Assembly: GCA_947458265.1 (NCBI GenBank)
Contig: CANGYF010000006.1
Location: 124,001 to 188,000, forward strand
Direction: 5' to 3'
Source of the DNA: Betaproteobacteria bacterium
GTDB taxonomy: Bacteria > Pseudomonadota > Gammaproteobacteria > Burkholderiales > CAIKXV01
DNA: 64,000 nucleotides
Shown here: positions 55,276 to 64,000 of the stretch, piece after piece
Layout: the number at the start of each line of letters is the position of its first letter
How positions within the stretch are numbered: the stretch's first letter is position 1
Notes under the pieces: model-generated
Database searches by the model: none
The model's input: only the letters and a program-made list of their open reading frames with translations
What the model was told of the DNA's origin: nothing
Translations under genes and position numbers: made by a program

Positions 55276-56280
55276 CTAGGCGCGGCCAGCCAGTTGCTGC
55301 AATTGTCGGTAAAGCGGGTCGGGGATGTCGACCCCCTCGTCTGCTGCCCGGGCACGGGCCGCATGGCGACGGTCACCCGGCAGGCGAACGCCGGGATCGG
55401 CGAGCATCGCCGCGATCAGCGCCTCGACGCGTTCGAAGTACACCGCACTGCCGGCGGTCGAGCCGGGATCGATGGCGATGATCGTGTGTCCGATGCGCGG
55501 CTTGTTGCCGGGCTCGAAGTACGAGTCGTTCTCGAAAGCGAGTGCCGCGCCGGTCAGGCCGCAGCAGAGCAGTTCGACCATCATCGCGAGCATGGCGCCC
55601 TTGGCGCCGCCGATCGCGAACAGGCTTCCGGTCAGGGCCGCCTTCGCATCGGTGGTCGGGTTGCCGTCCTTGTCGACTGCCCAGCCTTCGGGGATCGGAC
55701 GCCCCTCCTTGGCCGCGATCATGATCTTGCCGCGCGTCACCTCCGTCAGCGACAGGTCGATGAGAACCGGCGGCTTGTCCGCGCGCGGGAAGGCCGCCGC
55801 GATCGGATTGGTGCCGAACACCGGACGGCGGCCGCCCCAGGCGTTGATGGCACCCGGCGAGTTGGTCAGGGCGAGGCCGATCATGCCGGCCGCCGCGATC
55901 GGCTCGAGGTGGTAGACGGCAGCGCCGTAGTGGTGGCTGTTGGTGAGCGCGACCAGCGAGATGCCGTGGCTGCGTGCGCGGGCGATCGCCTCGCCGACGG
56001 CCATTTCACAGGCTTCGTAGGCGAGGCCGCCATGCACGTCGATCAGGCAGCTCCCGCCGCGCTGGTTGACGATCGCCGGCAGGGCCTTGCCATCGACGCG
56101 GGCGGTAGCCAGGTGGTCGACATACAAGGGAATGCGCGACACGCCATGGGTGGCGAGGTCGTCGCGGTCGGCCGCGACCAGCGCGCGCGCCGTGGCTGCC
56201 GCCTGCGCCGGGGCCGCACCTGCCTGCACCAGCGTGGCGGCGGCCAGTTCGGCCAGTTGATCGAGGGCAACGCGAGGCAT
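55276..56280 (-). CDS. Ldh family (malate/L-lactate/ureidoglycolate-type) NAD(P)-dependent oxidoreductase
   Basis: DDLATHGVSRIPLYVDHLATARV; VALTNSHHYGAAVYHLEPIAAAGMIGLALTNSPGAINAWGGRRPVFGTNPIAAAFP. Confidence 0.93.
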   Translation of the reverse strand: MPRVALDQLAELAAATLVQAGAAPAQAAATARALVAADRDDLATHGVSRIPLYVDHLATARVDGKALPAIVNQRGGSCLIDVHGGLAYEACEMAVGEAIARARSHGISLVALTNSHHYGAAVYHLEPIAAAGMIGLALTNSPGAINAWGGRRPVFGTNPIAAAFPRADKPPVLIDLSLTEVTRGKIMIAAKEGRPIPEGWAVDKDGNPTTDAKAALTGSLFAIGGAKGAMLAMMVELLCCGLTGAALAFENDSYFEPGNKPRIGHTIIAIDPGSTAGSAVYFERVEALIAAMLADPGVRLPGDRRHAARARAADEGVDIPDPLYRQLQQLAGRA

Positions 56281-56480
56281 CGGCTTTCCACCTGTTTACT
56301 CAAACCGCCTAGTGTAATGGCTGGGAAAGGGAATTGCAGTGTGCCCGTGCTAGACTTGCGGGTTTTTGTCGGCGCTAACAGCGTCGAATCAGGAGTCGTG
56401 CGGCGCCCATGCCGCAGACCCGTCCGATGCCGCCACGAGCGGTGCGGATTCCCTCGCCTACCGAACGGACGCCACCCCAC

Positions 56481-58313
56481 ATGTCCCGCGCACTCAGAAA
56501 CATCGCGATCATCGCCCACGTCGACCATGGCAAGACCACGCTGGTCGACAAAATGCTCCGCCAGTCTGGCACCTTCGCCGCCCACGAGAAAGTGACCGAA
56601 CGGGTCATGGACTCGAACGATCTCGAGAAGGAGCGCGGCATCACCATTCTGGCGAAGAACTGCGCGCTCGACTTCGAAGGCGTCCACATCAACATCGTCG
56701 ACACTCCTGGCCACGCCGACTTCGGCGGCGAAGTGGAACGCGTGCTGGGCATGGTCGACGGCGTGCTGCTGCTGGTCGATGCGGTGGAAGGCCCGATGCC
56801 GCAGACGCGCTTCGTGACCAAGAAGGCGCTGGCGCTCGGCCTGAAGCCGATCGTCGTGGTGAACAAGGTCGACCGCGACGGCGCACGCCCCGACTGGGTG
56901 GTCGACCACACCTTCGACCTGTTCGACAAGCTTGGCGCCACCGAGGAACAGCTCGACTTCCCGGTCGTGTACGCCTCGGCGCTGCAGGGCTGGGCGACGC
57001 TCGACTGGAAGCAACCCGGCAGCGACCTGCGGCCGCTGCTGCAGACCGTGCTCGATCGCGTGCCCGCGCCGCCGATGGAAGACACCGAAGGCCCGCTGCA
57101 GCTCCAGATCACCGCGCTCGACTATTCGAGCTATGTCGGCCGCATCGGTGTCGGCCGCATCAAGCGCGGCAAGCTGCGCCCGGCGATGGATGTCGCAGTG
57201 CTGTACGGCGACACCGCCCAGCGCAAGGCGCGCATCAACCAGGTGCTCGGCTTCCAGGGCCTGGAGCGGGTAGCGATGACCGAGGCGATGGCCGGCGACA
57301 TCGTGCTGGTCTCGGGCATCGAGGAGCTCGCGATCGGCACCACGCTGACCGATGTCGATCATCCGGAAGCGCTCGTCCCGCTGAAGGTCGATGAACCGAC
57401 ACTGACCATGAACTTCATGGTGAATACGTCACCGCTCGCAGGGACCGAAGGCAAGTTCGTCACCAGCCGGCAGATCCGCGAGCGGCTGACGAAGGAACTG
57501 CTGACGAACATGGCGCTGCGCGTGGAAGAGACCGGCGACACCGACGTGTTCGCGGTGTCCGGGCGCGGCGAACTGCACCTGACCATCCTGATCGAGAACA
57601 TGCGTCGGGAAGGCTATGAGCTCGCGGTCGGGCGTCCGCGCGTGATCACCCGCACGGTCGACGGCGTCACCTGCGAACCGTACGAGATGCTGACCGTCGA
57701 CGTCGAAGACGCCCACCAGGGTGGCGTGATGGAAGCCCTCGGCCAGCGCCGTGCCGACCTGCAGGACATGGTGCCGGACGGCCGTGGCCGGGTGCGCCTC
57801 GAGTACCGGGTACCGGCGCGCGGCCTGATCGGCTTCCAGGGCGAGTTCATGAACCTGACCCGCGGCACCGGGCTGATGAGCCATGTGTTCGACGACTATG
57901 CGCCGACCAAGGGCGAGATGGCCGGCCGCCGCAACGGCGTGCTGATCTCGCAGGACACCGGCGACTCGGTCGCGTTCGCGCTCTGGAACCTGCAGGACCG
58001 CGGCCGCATGTTCGTGAGCCCCGGCGAGAAGCTGTACGAAGGCATGATCATCGGTATCCATTCGCGCGACAACGACCTGGTCGTCAACCCGCTGAAGGGC
58101 AAGAAGCTCACCAACGTGCGCGCATCGGGTACCGACGAGGCGATCGTGCTGGTGCCGCCGATCAAGCTCACGCTCGAGTACGCGGTCGAGTTCATCGAGG
58201 ACGACGAACTGGTCGAGGTCACGCCGAAGTCGATCCGGGTGCGCAAGCGCCACCTGCTCGAGCACGAGCGCAAGCGCGCGAAGTCGAAGTCAGGGGCAGA
58301 AGTCGCCGCCTGA
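56481..58313 (+). CDS. typA: Ribosome-associated translational GTPase TypA/BipA
   Basis: [44 protein letters not shown]; full-length EF-G-like domains and TypA C-terminal domain. Confidence 0.97.
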   Translation: MSRALRNIAIIAHVDHGKTTLVDKMLRQSGTFAAHEKVTERVMDSNDLEKERGITILAKNCALDFEGVHINIVDTPGHADFGGEVERVLGMVDGVLLLVDAVEGPMPQTRFVTKKALALGLKPIVVVNKVDRDGARPDWVVDHTFDLFDKLGATEEQLDFPVVYASALQGWATLDWKQPGSDLRPLLQTVLDRVPAPPMEDTEGPLQLQITALDYSSYVGRIGVGRIKRGKLRPAMDVAVLYGDTAQRKARINQVLGFQGLERVAMTEAMAGDIVLVSGIEELAIGTTLTDVDHPEALVPLKVDEPTLTMNFMVNTSPLAGTEGKFVTSRQIRERLTKELLTNMALRVEETGDTDVFAVSGRGELHLTILIENMRREGYELAVGRPRVITRTVDGVTCEPYEMLTVDVEDAHQGGVMEALGQRRADLQDMVPDGRGRVRLEYRVPARGLIGFQGEFMNLTRGTGLMSHVFDDYAPTKGEMAGRRNGVLISQDTGDSVAFALWNLQDRGRMFVSPGEKLYEGMIIGIHSRDNDLVVNPLKGKKLTNVRASGTDEAIVLVPPIKLTLEYAVEFIEDDELVEVTPKSIRVRKRHLLEHERKRAKSKSGAEVAA

Positions 58314-58342
58314 CGCTTCACCCCAGCGGGAACGCAATGCCG

Positions 58343-58376
58343 GGCCGCGGACATATGTCCGCGGCCTTTGTCTTTT
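58343..58376 (+). terminator. Rho-independent terminator after typA (perfect 24-bp palindrome)
   Basis: GGCCGCGGACATATGTCCGCGGCC (58343-58366) followed by TTTGTCTTTT. Confidence 0.85.
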
Positions 58377-58482
58377 GTGAGACGCCACTGGAGTCATTGG
58401 ACGGACGCAGGGGAACCATCCTGCAACACGTCGTGTCTACCTCGTGAGAGGCATACGCCTCGATACGTGGAGGACCCACCTC

Positions 58483-58974
58483 ATGAGCCCCGCTGGCACG
58501 CCTTTCAATGTCACACCGCAGACCTCCGGTGAACCTGCCGCACTCGATCCCCGCGTCTTCCTGGGCACCGCTGCAGTACTCGCCTGGTTCGTGGCACTGA
58601 CCATGACCGACTTCGCGCATGACGCGCTGGGCATCGCCAGTGCAGACCCGTCCACGCACCCGGCGTCCTCCATCAGCTACGAGCTCGCCTCGGGCTATGT
58701 ACTGGGCGTCGTCGCAGCCGTGGCCCTCGCGCTGCTTGGCGGGATGCTGCGCACGCGCGATGCCGACGGCACGGCAACCGTGCACCCGCTCCTGCGCCAG
58801 CTGGCAGGCGCAGCCCTGTTCGTCGTGGCGCTCGCATGCATCACCGGTGCGGCCGTGCACAACGCGGATGGCATCACGCTGCTCTACGACATCGCGTTCG
58901 CGATCGGGCTGATCGCTGTGTTCGTCGGTGTCGTGCCTTTGCACCAGCACCTGCAGGGCATGCATCGCGACTGA
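58483..58974 (+). CDS. Predicted small integral membrane protein of unknown function
   Basis: about 163 aa, four hydrophobic segments (VFLGTAAVLAWFVALTM, YVLGVVAAVALALLGGML, LAGAALFVVALACITGA, IAFAIGLIAVFVGVV); start at MSPAGTP or upstream 58444. Confidence 0.6.
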   Translation: MSPAGTPFNVTPQTSGEPAALDPRVFLGTAAVLAWFVALTMTDFAHDALGIASADPSTHPASSISYELASGYVLGVVAAVALALLGGMLRTRDADGTATVHPLLRQLAGAALFVVALACITGAAVHNADGITLLYDIAFAIGLIAVFVGVVPLHQHLQGMHRD

Positions 58975-59019
58975 GGCTGGCGCGAGTCGCCACCGGTCCG
59001 TCGCCGCCAGACGGCCGGA

Positions 59020-59571
59020 TCAGAAGCGGTAGGTGAACTCCAGCATGTGGAAATCCGCACCAATGGTGTGGGATCCGTAGGCGCCTGCGTCCGAATAATG
59101 CTGGAAGCGGTAGCCGATCCCGGTTCGCCGGTACAGGGGCACGGCGACGCCGAACGTCAACGCAGCCTGGAGGGCGCCGCCGAAGTCCTGGTTCGCGAAG
59201 CGGTGCTCGCTGATCAGCGCGAGCCCGGCGCCAAGATCGAGCGTGAAGCGGCCATCCTGGCTGCCGAACGTGACGACCGGTATCGCGGACACGACCAGCG
59301 CGGTCTTTCCGACGCCCTGCATGACGCCGGCGCTCGTGATCAGACGGGTACCTGTGCCCCAGCCGGACGGATGATGGCGCTGCCAGGGCAGGCGAAAGGT
59401 TGCCACCAGGTCATAAGCGTCGAAGGACTCGGGCGCCACCTGTCCAAGCACCCTCTTCTCGCCGACACGGGCCCTGACGCCGACGCTCAGCGGGTCCAGC
59501 CCTGCCGTGGCAGCGGGTGTCGATAGCGTCAGTGAACACACGAAGATGATCGTGATGCCGGAGCGATACAT
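59020..59571 (-). CDS. Acyloxyacyl hydrolase/PagL-like outer-membrane lipid A 3-O-deacylase family protein
   Basis: signal peptide; C-terminal GIGYRFQHYSDAGAYGSHTIGADFHMLEFTYRF resembling the PagL H-x-S catalytic strand. Confidence 0.65.
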   Translation of the reverse strand: MYRSGITIIFVCSLTLSTPAATAGLDPLSVGVRARVGEKRVLGQVAPESFDAYDLVATFRLPWQRHHPSGWGTGTRLITSAGVMQGVGKTALVVSAIPVVTFGSQDGRFTLDLGAGLALISEHRFANQDFGGALQAALTFGVAVPLYRRTGIGYRFQHYSDAGAYGSHTIGADFHMLEFTYRF

Positions 59572-59674
59572 GGGTGCGCCCTCTGCCGCGCACGGCAAAC
59601 GATCATGCCGTGCATCAAGCCGGAACAGACAATCCCTGCGATCGAAAGTTCCGCACCCGCCTTGCCGATCCGCC

Positions 59675-60427
59675 TTACCGCCCGACCGCTCCGAACACCC
59701 GGCGCGCGACATCCGTCGCGGCCCCGACCGGGTTGGCTCGGATCTTCTTCTCTTCCTCGCCGATCATCAGGTACAGGCCGTCGAGCGCCTTGTTCGTGAC
59801 GTAGGGCTCGAGCTTCGCCTGCTTCGCATCGACCACGCCAAGCGACGCACCACGCTCGGCGATCTGGTTGTACTGCTGCGCCAGCCCGACCTTCTCGGTC
59901 GCCTTCGTCACCACCGGCAGGAAACGGTTGAACAGCTCGCCGCTGGTGGCCTTGCGGAAGTAGTCGGTAGCGGCCGTCTGCCCGCCGGTGAGGATGCCCT
60001 GCGCATCCTGCACGCTCATCGACTTGATCGCCGACTGCAGCAGCGAGATCGACTGTGGCACCGCCGCTTCGGCGGCCTTATTGATCGACTGGTGCAGTTC
60101 ATCGAACTGTCCGCCCATGCCGAGCAGGCGCGCCGGGCTGCGCAACCGTTCGAGCGTGTCGGGCAGCGGGATCTTCACCTGCGGGTTGTTCCAGAAGCCG
60201 TTTGCGGTGCCGAGCAGCGATACCGCCGAGGACGCCCCCTGACTCAGGGCTGCACGCAGCGCACTGACCTGGTCGGCACCTGAGATGCTGGCAAGCCCCT
60301 GCGCACGCAGCGACGCCGGCAGGCAGAGCAGCCCTGCCGTGGCCAACAACAGCCCAGCCACGTCCCTGCGCATCGGCGAAGCGCCGGCTTCCGGTCCACC
60401 GACGATCGAATCCATGTGTTCACGCAT
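59675..60427 (-). CDS. DUF4197 domain-containing protein
   Basis: [40 protein letters not shown]...[33 protein letters not shown]. Confidence 0.85.
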   Translation of the reverse strand: MREHMDSIVGGPEAGASPMRRDVAGLLLATAGLLCLPASLRAQGLASISGADQVSALRAALSQGASSAVSLLGTANGFWNNPQVKIPLPDTLERLRSPARLLGMGGQFDELHQSINKAAEAAVPQSISLLQSAIKSMSVQDAQGILTGGQTAATDYFRKATSGELFNRFLPVVTKATEKVGLAQQYNQIAERGASLGVVDAKQAKLEPYVTNKALDGLYLMIGEEEKKIRANPVGAATDVARRVFGAVGR

Positions 60428-61457
60428 GTGCCCCTCCGCCTTCTGCCTGGTTTGCCCCGGATGGCGCGCCGGAGCCGTCTCTGGTTGACATCTGCCCGAC
60501 GCCGGCATCGTGCGCCTGCTGGTCGGCGTGGTAGCTCGAACGCACCATCGGCCCGCAGGCCGCATGGGCGAAACCCATCTTCATCGCTTCTGCTTCGAAC
60601 ATGGCGAAGGTGTCCGGATGCACGAACCGGGTGACCGGCAGGTGGTGCCCGGACGGCTGCAGGTACTGGCCGACGGTGAGCATGTCGACATCGTGCGCCC
60701 GCATCTCGCGCATCACCTCGAGGATCTCCTCGTCGGTCTCGCCCAGGCCGACCATCAGCCCCGACTTGGTCGGCACCTTCGGGTGCTTCGCCTTGAACTC
60801 CTTCAGCAGCAGCAGCGAGTTCGCGAAGTCTGCACCCGGTCGGGCCGCCTTGTAGAGACGCGGCACAGTCTCGAGGTTGTGGTTCATCACGTCCGGCGGA
60901 CCGGCATCGAGGATCGCCAGGGCGCGCTCGCGCCGGCCGCGGAAATCGGGCACCAGCACCTCGATGGTGGTGGCCGGCGACAGCTCGCGCACCGAGCGGA
61001 TGCAGTCGACGAAATGCTGCGCGCCACCGTCGCGCAGGTCATCGCGGTCGACGCTGGTGATCACCACGTAGCGAAGGCCCAGCGCGGCGATGGTCTGGCC
61101 GAGGTGGCGCGGCTCGTCCGGATCCGGCGGCAGCGGACGGCCGTGGCCGACATCGCAGAACGGGCAGCGCCGGGTGCACAGGTCGCCCAGGATCATGAAG
61201 GTCGCCGTGCCCTTGCCGAAGCACTCGCCGATGTTCGGGCAGGACGCTTCTTCGCACACGGTGTGCAGCTTCTGCTCGCGCAGGATCTTCTTGATCTCGT
61301 GGAAGCGGGAATCGGGCAGCGGTGCCTTCACACGGATCCAGTCGGGCTTCTTCAGCGCGACGCCGACCGGCACGATCGGGATCGGGTTGCGCGAGGTCTT
61401 GGCCTGCGCCTTCTGTTTCTCGCCGGCGGCAGGCGGTGGAACCGGGACTGGACTCAT
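60420..61457 (-). CDS. lipA: Lipoyl synthase
   Basis: [41 protein letters not shown] radical-SAM and auxiliary cluster cysteines. Confidence 0.97.
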   Translation of the reverse strand: MSPVPVPPPAAGEKQKAQAKTSRNPIPIVPVGVALKKPDWIRVKAPLPDSRFHEIKKILREQKLHTVCEEASCPNIGECFGKGTATFMILGDLCTRRCPFCDVGHGRPLPPDPDEPRHLGQTIAALGLRYVVITSVDRDDLRDGGAQHFVDCIRSVRELSPATTIEVLVPDFRGRRERALAILDAGPPDVMNHNLETVPRLYKAARPGADFANSLLLLKEFKAKHPKVPTKSGLMVGLGETDEEILEVMREMRAHDVDMLTVGQYLQPSGHHLPVTRFVHPDTFAMFEAEAMKMGFAHAACGPMVRSSYHADQQAHDAGVGQMSTRDGSGAPSGANQAEGGGAHA

Positions 61458-62149
61458 GCTGGGAGGATCGGGAAGTTGGCTTGCAGGCTGTCGATGAACA
61501 GGTCGGCGAGGCGGTCGGCGATCTCGGCGGTGGAACGCTCGATGCCCAGCGCGCGCGCCTGCGTGACCGCCAGGCCGGGATAACCGCAGGGGTCGATGGC
61601 GGCGAACGGGGCAAGGTCCATGTCGACGTTGAACGCGAGGCCATGGTAGCTGGCGCTGCGCCGGACCTTCAACCCGAGGGCTGCGATCTTCGCCGCGCCG
61701 ACGTACACCCCAGGTGCGTCCACCCTGCCGTGCGCCTCGATGCCCGACTCGCCGAGGCAGTCTATCACGGCCTGTTCCAGCATCCGGACCAGTTGCCGCA
61801 CGCCGAGGCGCCTGCGCCTCAGGTCGAGCAGCACATACATCACCACCTGCCCGGGGCCGTGATAGGTCACCTGGCCACCGCGGTCGGTGCGCACGACCTC
61901 GATCGGGCCATCGGTTGCCGTCGGATGCAGATGATCGGTGCGACCAGCCAGCCCGAGCGTGTATACCGGCGGATGCTCGGTCAGCCACAGCTCGTCGCAG
62001 GTGGCGGCATCGCGGGCGTCGGTGAACGCCTGCATGGCGCGCCAGGTGTCCAGGTAGGCGGTGCGGCCGAGCCGGCGCACCCATGGCACGGCGGCAACGG
62101 CAGGGGCAATCGGGGCGCCGCGGCGGTCATCGGCATTCTGCAGGTCCAT
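61454..62149 (-). CDS. lipB: Lipoyl(octanoyl) transferase
   Basis: [49 protein letters not shown]; 4-nt overlap with lipA. Confidence 0.96.
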   Translation of the reverse strand: MDLQNADDRRGAPIAPAVAAVPWVRRLGRTAYLDTWRAMQAFTDARDAATCDELWLTEHPPVYTLGLAGRTDHLHPTATDGPIEVVRTDRGGQVTYHGPGQVVMYVLLDLRRRRLGVRQLVRMLEQAVIDCLGESGIEAHGRVDAPGVYVGAAKIAALGLKVRRSASYHGLAFNVDMDLAPFAAIDPCGYPGLAVTQARALGIERSTAEIADRLADLFIDSLQANFPILPA

Positions 62150-62198
62150 GCCCCGATTGTAGGCGTGCAGCGCGACTTCGCTAGGCGGGCACGTCCAC

Positions 62199-62654
62199 TT
62201 GCGTCACACTGCGTCGATGTCCTGCAAACCCTTGCGCCCTCGGGCACTGATGGTCGCGCTGGCCGCGATCCTGCTGTGCGCCGGGCCAGTCCGATCGGCC
62301 AGCATGCTGCCCACCTGCCCTGACAGCCCCAACTGCGTATCCTCCCTCGCCGAGCGGCCGTCGCAGCGCGTCGCACCGTTCGCGTTCACCGGGTCGGCCG
62401 AGGCTGCGCATGGCCGCCTCATGCGCCTCCTCGAGCAGGATCGAAGCGCAACCGTCGTCGATGCGCGCAAGGGCTGGATCGCAGCCGAATACCGTTCCCG
62501 TCTGTTCGGCTTCGTCGACGACCTGCGCTTCGAGCTGGACGCGGCGGCCGGCGTGTTCCATGTGCACTCGGCCTCGCGCACCGGCTACTGGGACCTCGGC
62601 GTCAACCGCCGCCGCGTCGAGGCCCTGCGCGCGAAGTTCGCCGCCGGCGGCTGA
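62199..62654 (+). CDS. DUF1499 domain-containing protein
   Basis: CPDSPNCVSSLAERPSQRVAPFAF; RLFGFVDDLRFELDAAAGVFHVHSASRTGYWDLGVNRRRVEALR. Confidence 0.9.
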   Translation: MRHTASMSCKPLRPRALMVALAAILLCAGPVRSASMLPTCPDSPNCVSSLAERPSQRVAPFAFTGSAEAAHGRLMRLLEQDRSATVVDARKGWIAAEYRSRLFGFVDDLRFELDAAAGVFHVHSASRTGYWDLGVNRRRVEALRAKFAAGG

Positions 62655-62669
62655 CCAGCGGCCAGCCGA

Positions 62670-63362
62670 TCAGCGCTTCTTGCCGAGCAGCGTGCCGCGG
62701 CAGTTCTTCGATCCGCAGCGGCAACTCCAGCGGCGCTTCTCGGCCGGGGTGTGTGGCGTCTCGAGCGTGATGTTGTAGTCGTAGAACAGCTCTTCGCCCG
62801 CCTTGATGTTGCGGATCGACTCGATCCAGATGCGGCCGTCGACGATGTCCGACTCGCAGTTAGGGTTGCACGAGTGGTTGATCCAGCGGGCGCTGTTCGC
62901 ATCCTTGTTGCCGTCGAGCACGTACTTGTCGTCGAGCGTGAACAGGAAGGTGTGCGACGGCTTGCTCTCGTCGTCGGCGTACCAGCGGTCGGCCTGCGCC
63001 CAGGTGATCTTGCGCGCCTTGTACTCGATGACCCGCTCGCCCTTGGGGATGTCGACCTTGGCGAACACGCCCCGGCCATGGATCGGCGAACGGCGCACGA
63101 AGGTACGCAGCGGCGGATTGGTCGGCTTCGGGTCGGCCTGCTTCGCGACGACCTTCTTCGCAGCCTTCTTCGCCACTTTCTTCGTGGCTTTGTCCGCCAC
63201 TTTCTTCGTGGCCTTCTTTGCGGCCTTCTCCGGCCCGGCCTTGCGCACCGGCTTCTTCACCGCCGTCTTCTTCGGTACAGCCTTCTTCGGTACAGCCTTC
63301 TTCGCAACCTTCTTCGCGACTTTCTTCGAAGCTTTCTTCGTCGCTTTCTTTGCCTTGGCCAT
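62670..63362 (-). CDS. SET domain lysine methyltransferase with histone H1-like K/A-rich N-terminal tail
   Basis: about 75 aa AKKA/VAKK repeat tail, then SET motifs RSPIHGRGVFAKVDIPKGERVIEY, ARWINHSCNPNCES, AGEELFYDYNI and post-SET CRCGSKNCRG. Confidence 0.92.
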   Translation of the reverse strand: MAKAKKATKKASKKVAKKVAKKAVPKKAVPKKTAVKKPVRKAGPEKAAKKATKKVADKATKKVAKKAAKKVVAKQADPKPTNPPLRTFVRRSPIHGRGVFAKVDIPKGERVIEYKARKITWAQADRWYADDESKPSHTFLFTLDDKYVLDGNKDANSARWINHSCNPNCESDIVDGRIWIESIRNIKAGEELFYDYNITLETPHTPAEKRRWSCRCGSKNCRGTLLGKKR

Positions 63363-63410
63363 GCAGGAGTCCTGTCGTAAACGCGGGAAACGGGAGATGC
63401 GGGACGGCGT

Positions 63411-63746
63411 CTAGAGGACCATCACCACCATCGGGTGGTCGCAGAGGTCGCGATAGAGTGCATCGAGCTGCTCGCGCGAGGTGGCGACCACGGTGGCGGT
63501 CAGGCTCGTGTACTTGCCTTCGCGGCTGCTGCGGGTCTCGATCGTCGCCGGATCGAAATCGGGGGCGTGGCGCTGGACGACCGCCACCACAGCCGGCACG
63601 AAGCCCGGCGCCGCCGGGCCCATCACCTTGATCGGGAACGGCGACGGATAGACGATCAGTGTGTCCGCCGTGGCCGCGGAGGCATCCTGGCCTCCGGGAA
63701 CCGGCGCGGCGGGCTTGCCGCCATCGGATGCGCCGTTCATTGCCAT
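63411..63746 (-). CDS. ybeD: DUF493/YbeD family protein
   Basis: TLIVYPSPFPIKVMGPAAPGFVPAVVAVVQRH...SREGKYTSLTATVVATSREQLDALYRDLCDHPMVVMVL; near lipBA. Confidence 0.9.
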   Translation of the reverse strand: MAMNGASDGGKPAAPVPGGQDASAATADTLIVYPSPFPIKVMGPAAPGFVPAVVAVVQRHAPDFDPATIETRSSREGKYTSLTATVVATSREQLDALYRDLCDHPMVVMVL

Positions 63747-63786
63747 GGAAGCTCCCTTCCCGTGCCGGCAGCCGAGGCGCAGTGCA

Positions 63787-64000
63787 TCAGCAACCGGTCA
63801 CCTCGCGCTTGAACACCTGGTAGTGCGCATGCATCTGCTGCCAGACCGGGCCCGGCTTGCCGGTACCGACCGGCTTGCCGTCGAGGGTGGTGATCGCGAG
63901 CACTTCCTTCGTGGCCGAGGTGACCCAGATCTCGTCGGCATCGCGCAGCTCGGCCTCGGTGATCGGGCGCAGCTGGTGCGGCATGCCGTGCTTCTGCGCC
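63787..64000 (-). CDS. D-amino acid aminotransferase (class IV), C-terminal part; 5' end outside window
   Basis: ITEAELRDADEIWVTSATKEVLAITTLDGKPVGTGKPGPVWQQMHAHYQVFKREV; frame open to right edge. Confidence 0.88.
   Translation of the reverse strand, partial: AQKHGMPHQLRPITEAELRDADEIWVTSATKEVLAITTLDGKPVGTGKPGPVWQQMHAHYQVFKREVTGC

Noticed and set aside
1-64000. CRISPR arrays, tRNA/rRNA genes, insertion sequences
   Set aside because: No regularly spaced repeats, cloverleaf-like sequences or transposase ORFs recognised by eye; a tRNAscan/CRISPR-finder run would be needed to exclude them formally.

Overview
The window is a 64 kb, high-GC chromosomal segment that looks betaproteobacterial (Burkholderiales-like), judged from gene content and not from any database search. 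It is gene-dense, with no rRNA, tRNA, CRISPR array or transposase that I could recognise. Its main feature is a run of about 19 minus-strand genes (about 32394 down to 11437). These include seven orphan Bug/TctC-type solute-binding proteins without TctA/TctB, two paralogous alpha/beta hydrolases of the 2,6-dihydroxypseudooxynicotine-hydrolase type, two M24/creatinase-fold proteins with eroded metal ligands, E1alpha/E1beta/E2 subunits of a 2-oxoacid dehydrogenase, a RidA protein, an aldo/keto reductase, an exported amidohydrolase and two beta-hydroxyacid dehydrogenases. A divergent FCD/GntR-type regulator sits upstream, and the intergenic region carries two AACCAA/TTGGTT inverted repeats and a plausible sigma70 promoter. 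Other content: TonB receptor end plus PepSY protein, xerD, a TRAP-TAXI transporter, a CaiB-type CoA transferase, a LOV-PAS-GGDEF-EAL protein preceded by a strong sigma28 (FliA)-like promoter, a BMP-type ABC transporter operon, a PEP-CTERM protein, a Mo-hydroxylase pair, typA, lipA/lipB with ybeD-like DUF493, and a SET-domain protein with a histone H1-like lysine-rich tail. The strongest leads are the LOV/c-di-GMP gene under a flagellar-type promoter, the Bug-rich putative superoperon with its operator palindromes, the histone-tail/SET fusion, and a pair of covarying hairpins in an intra-operon gap.
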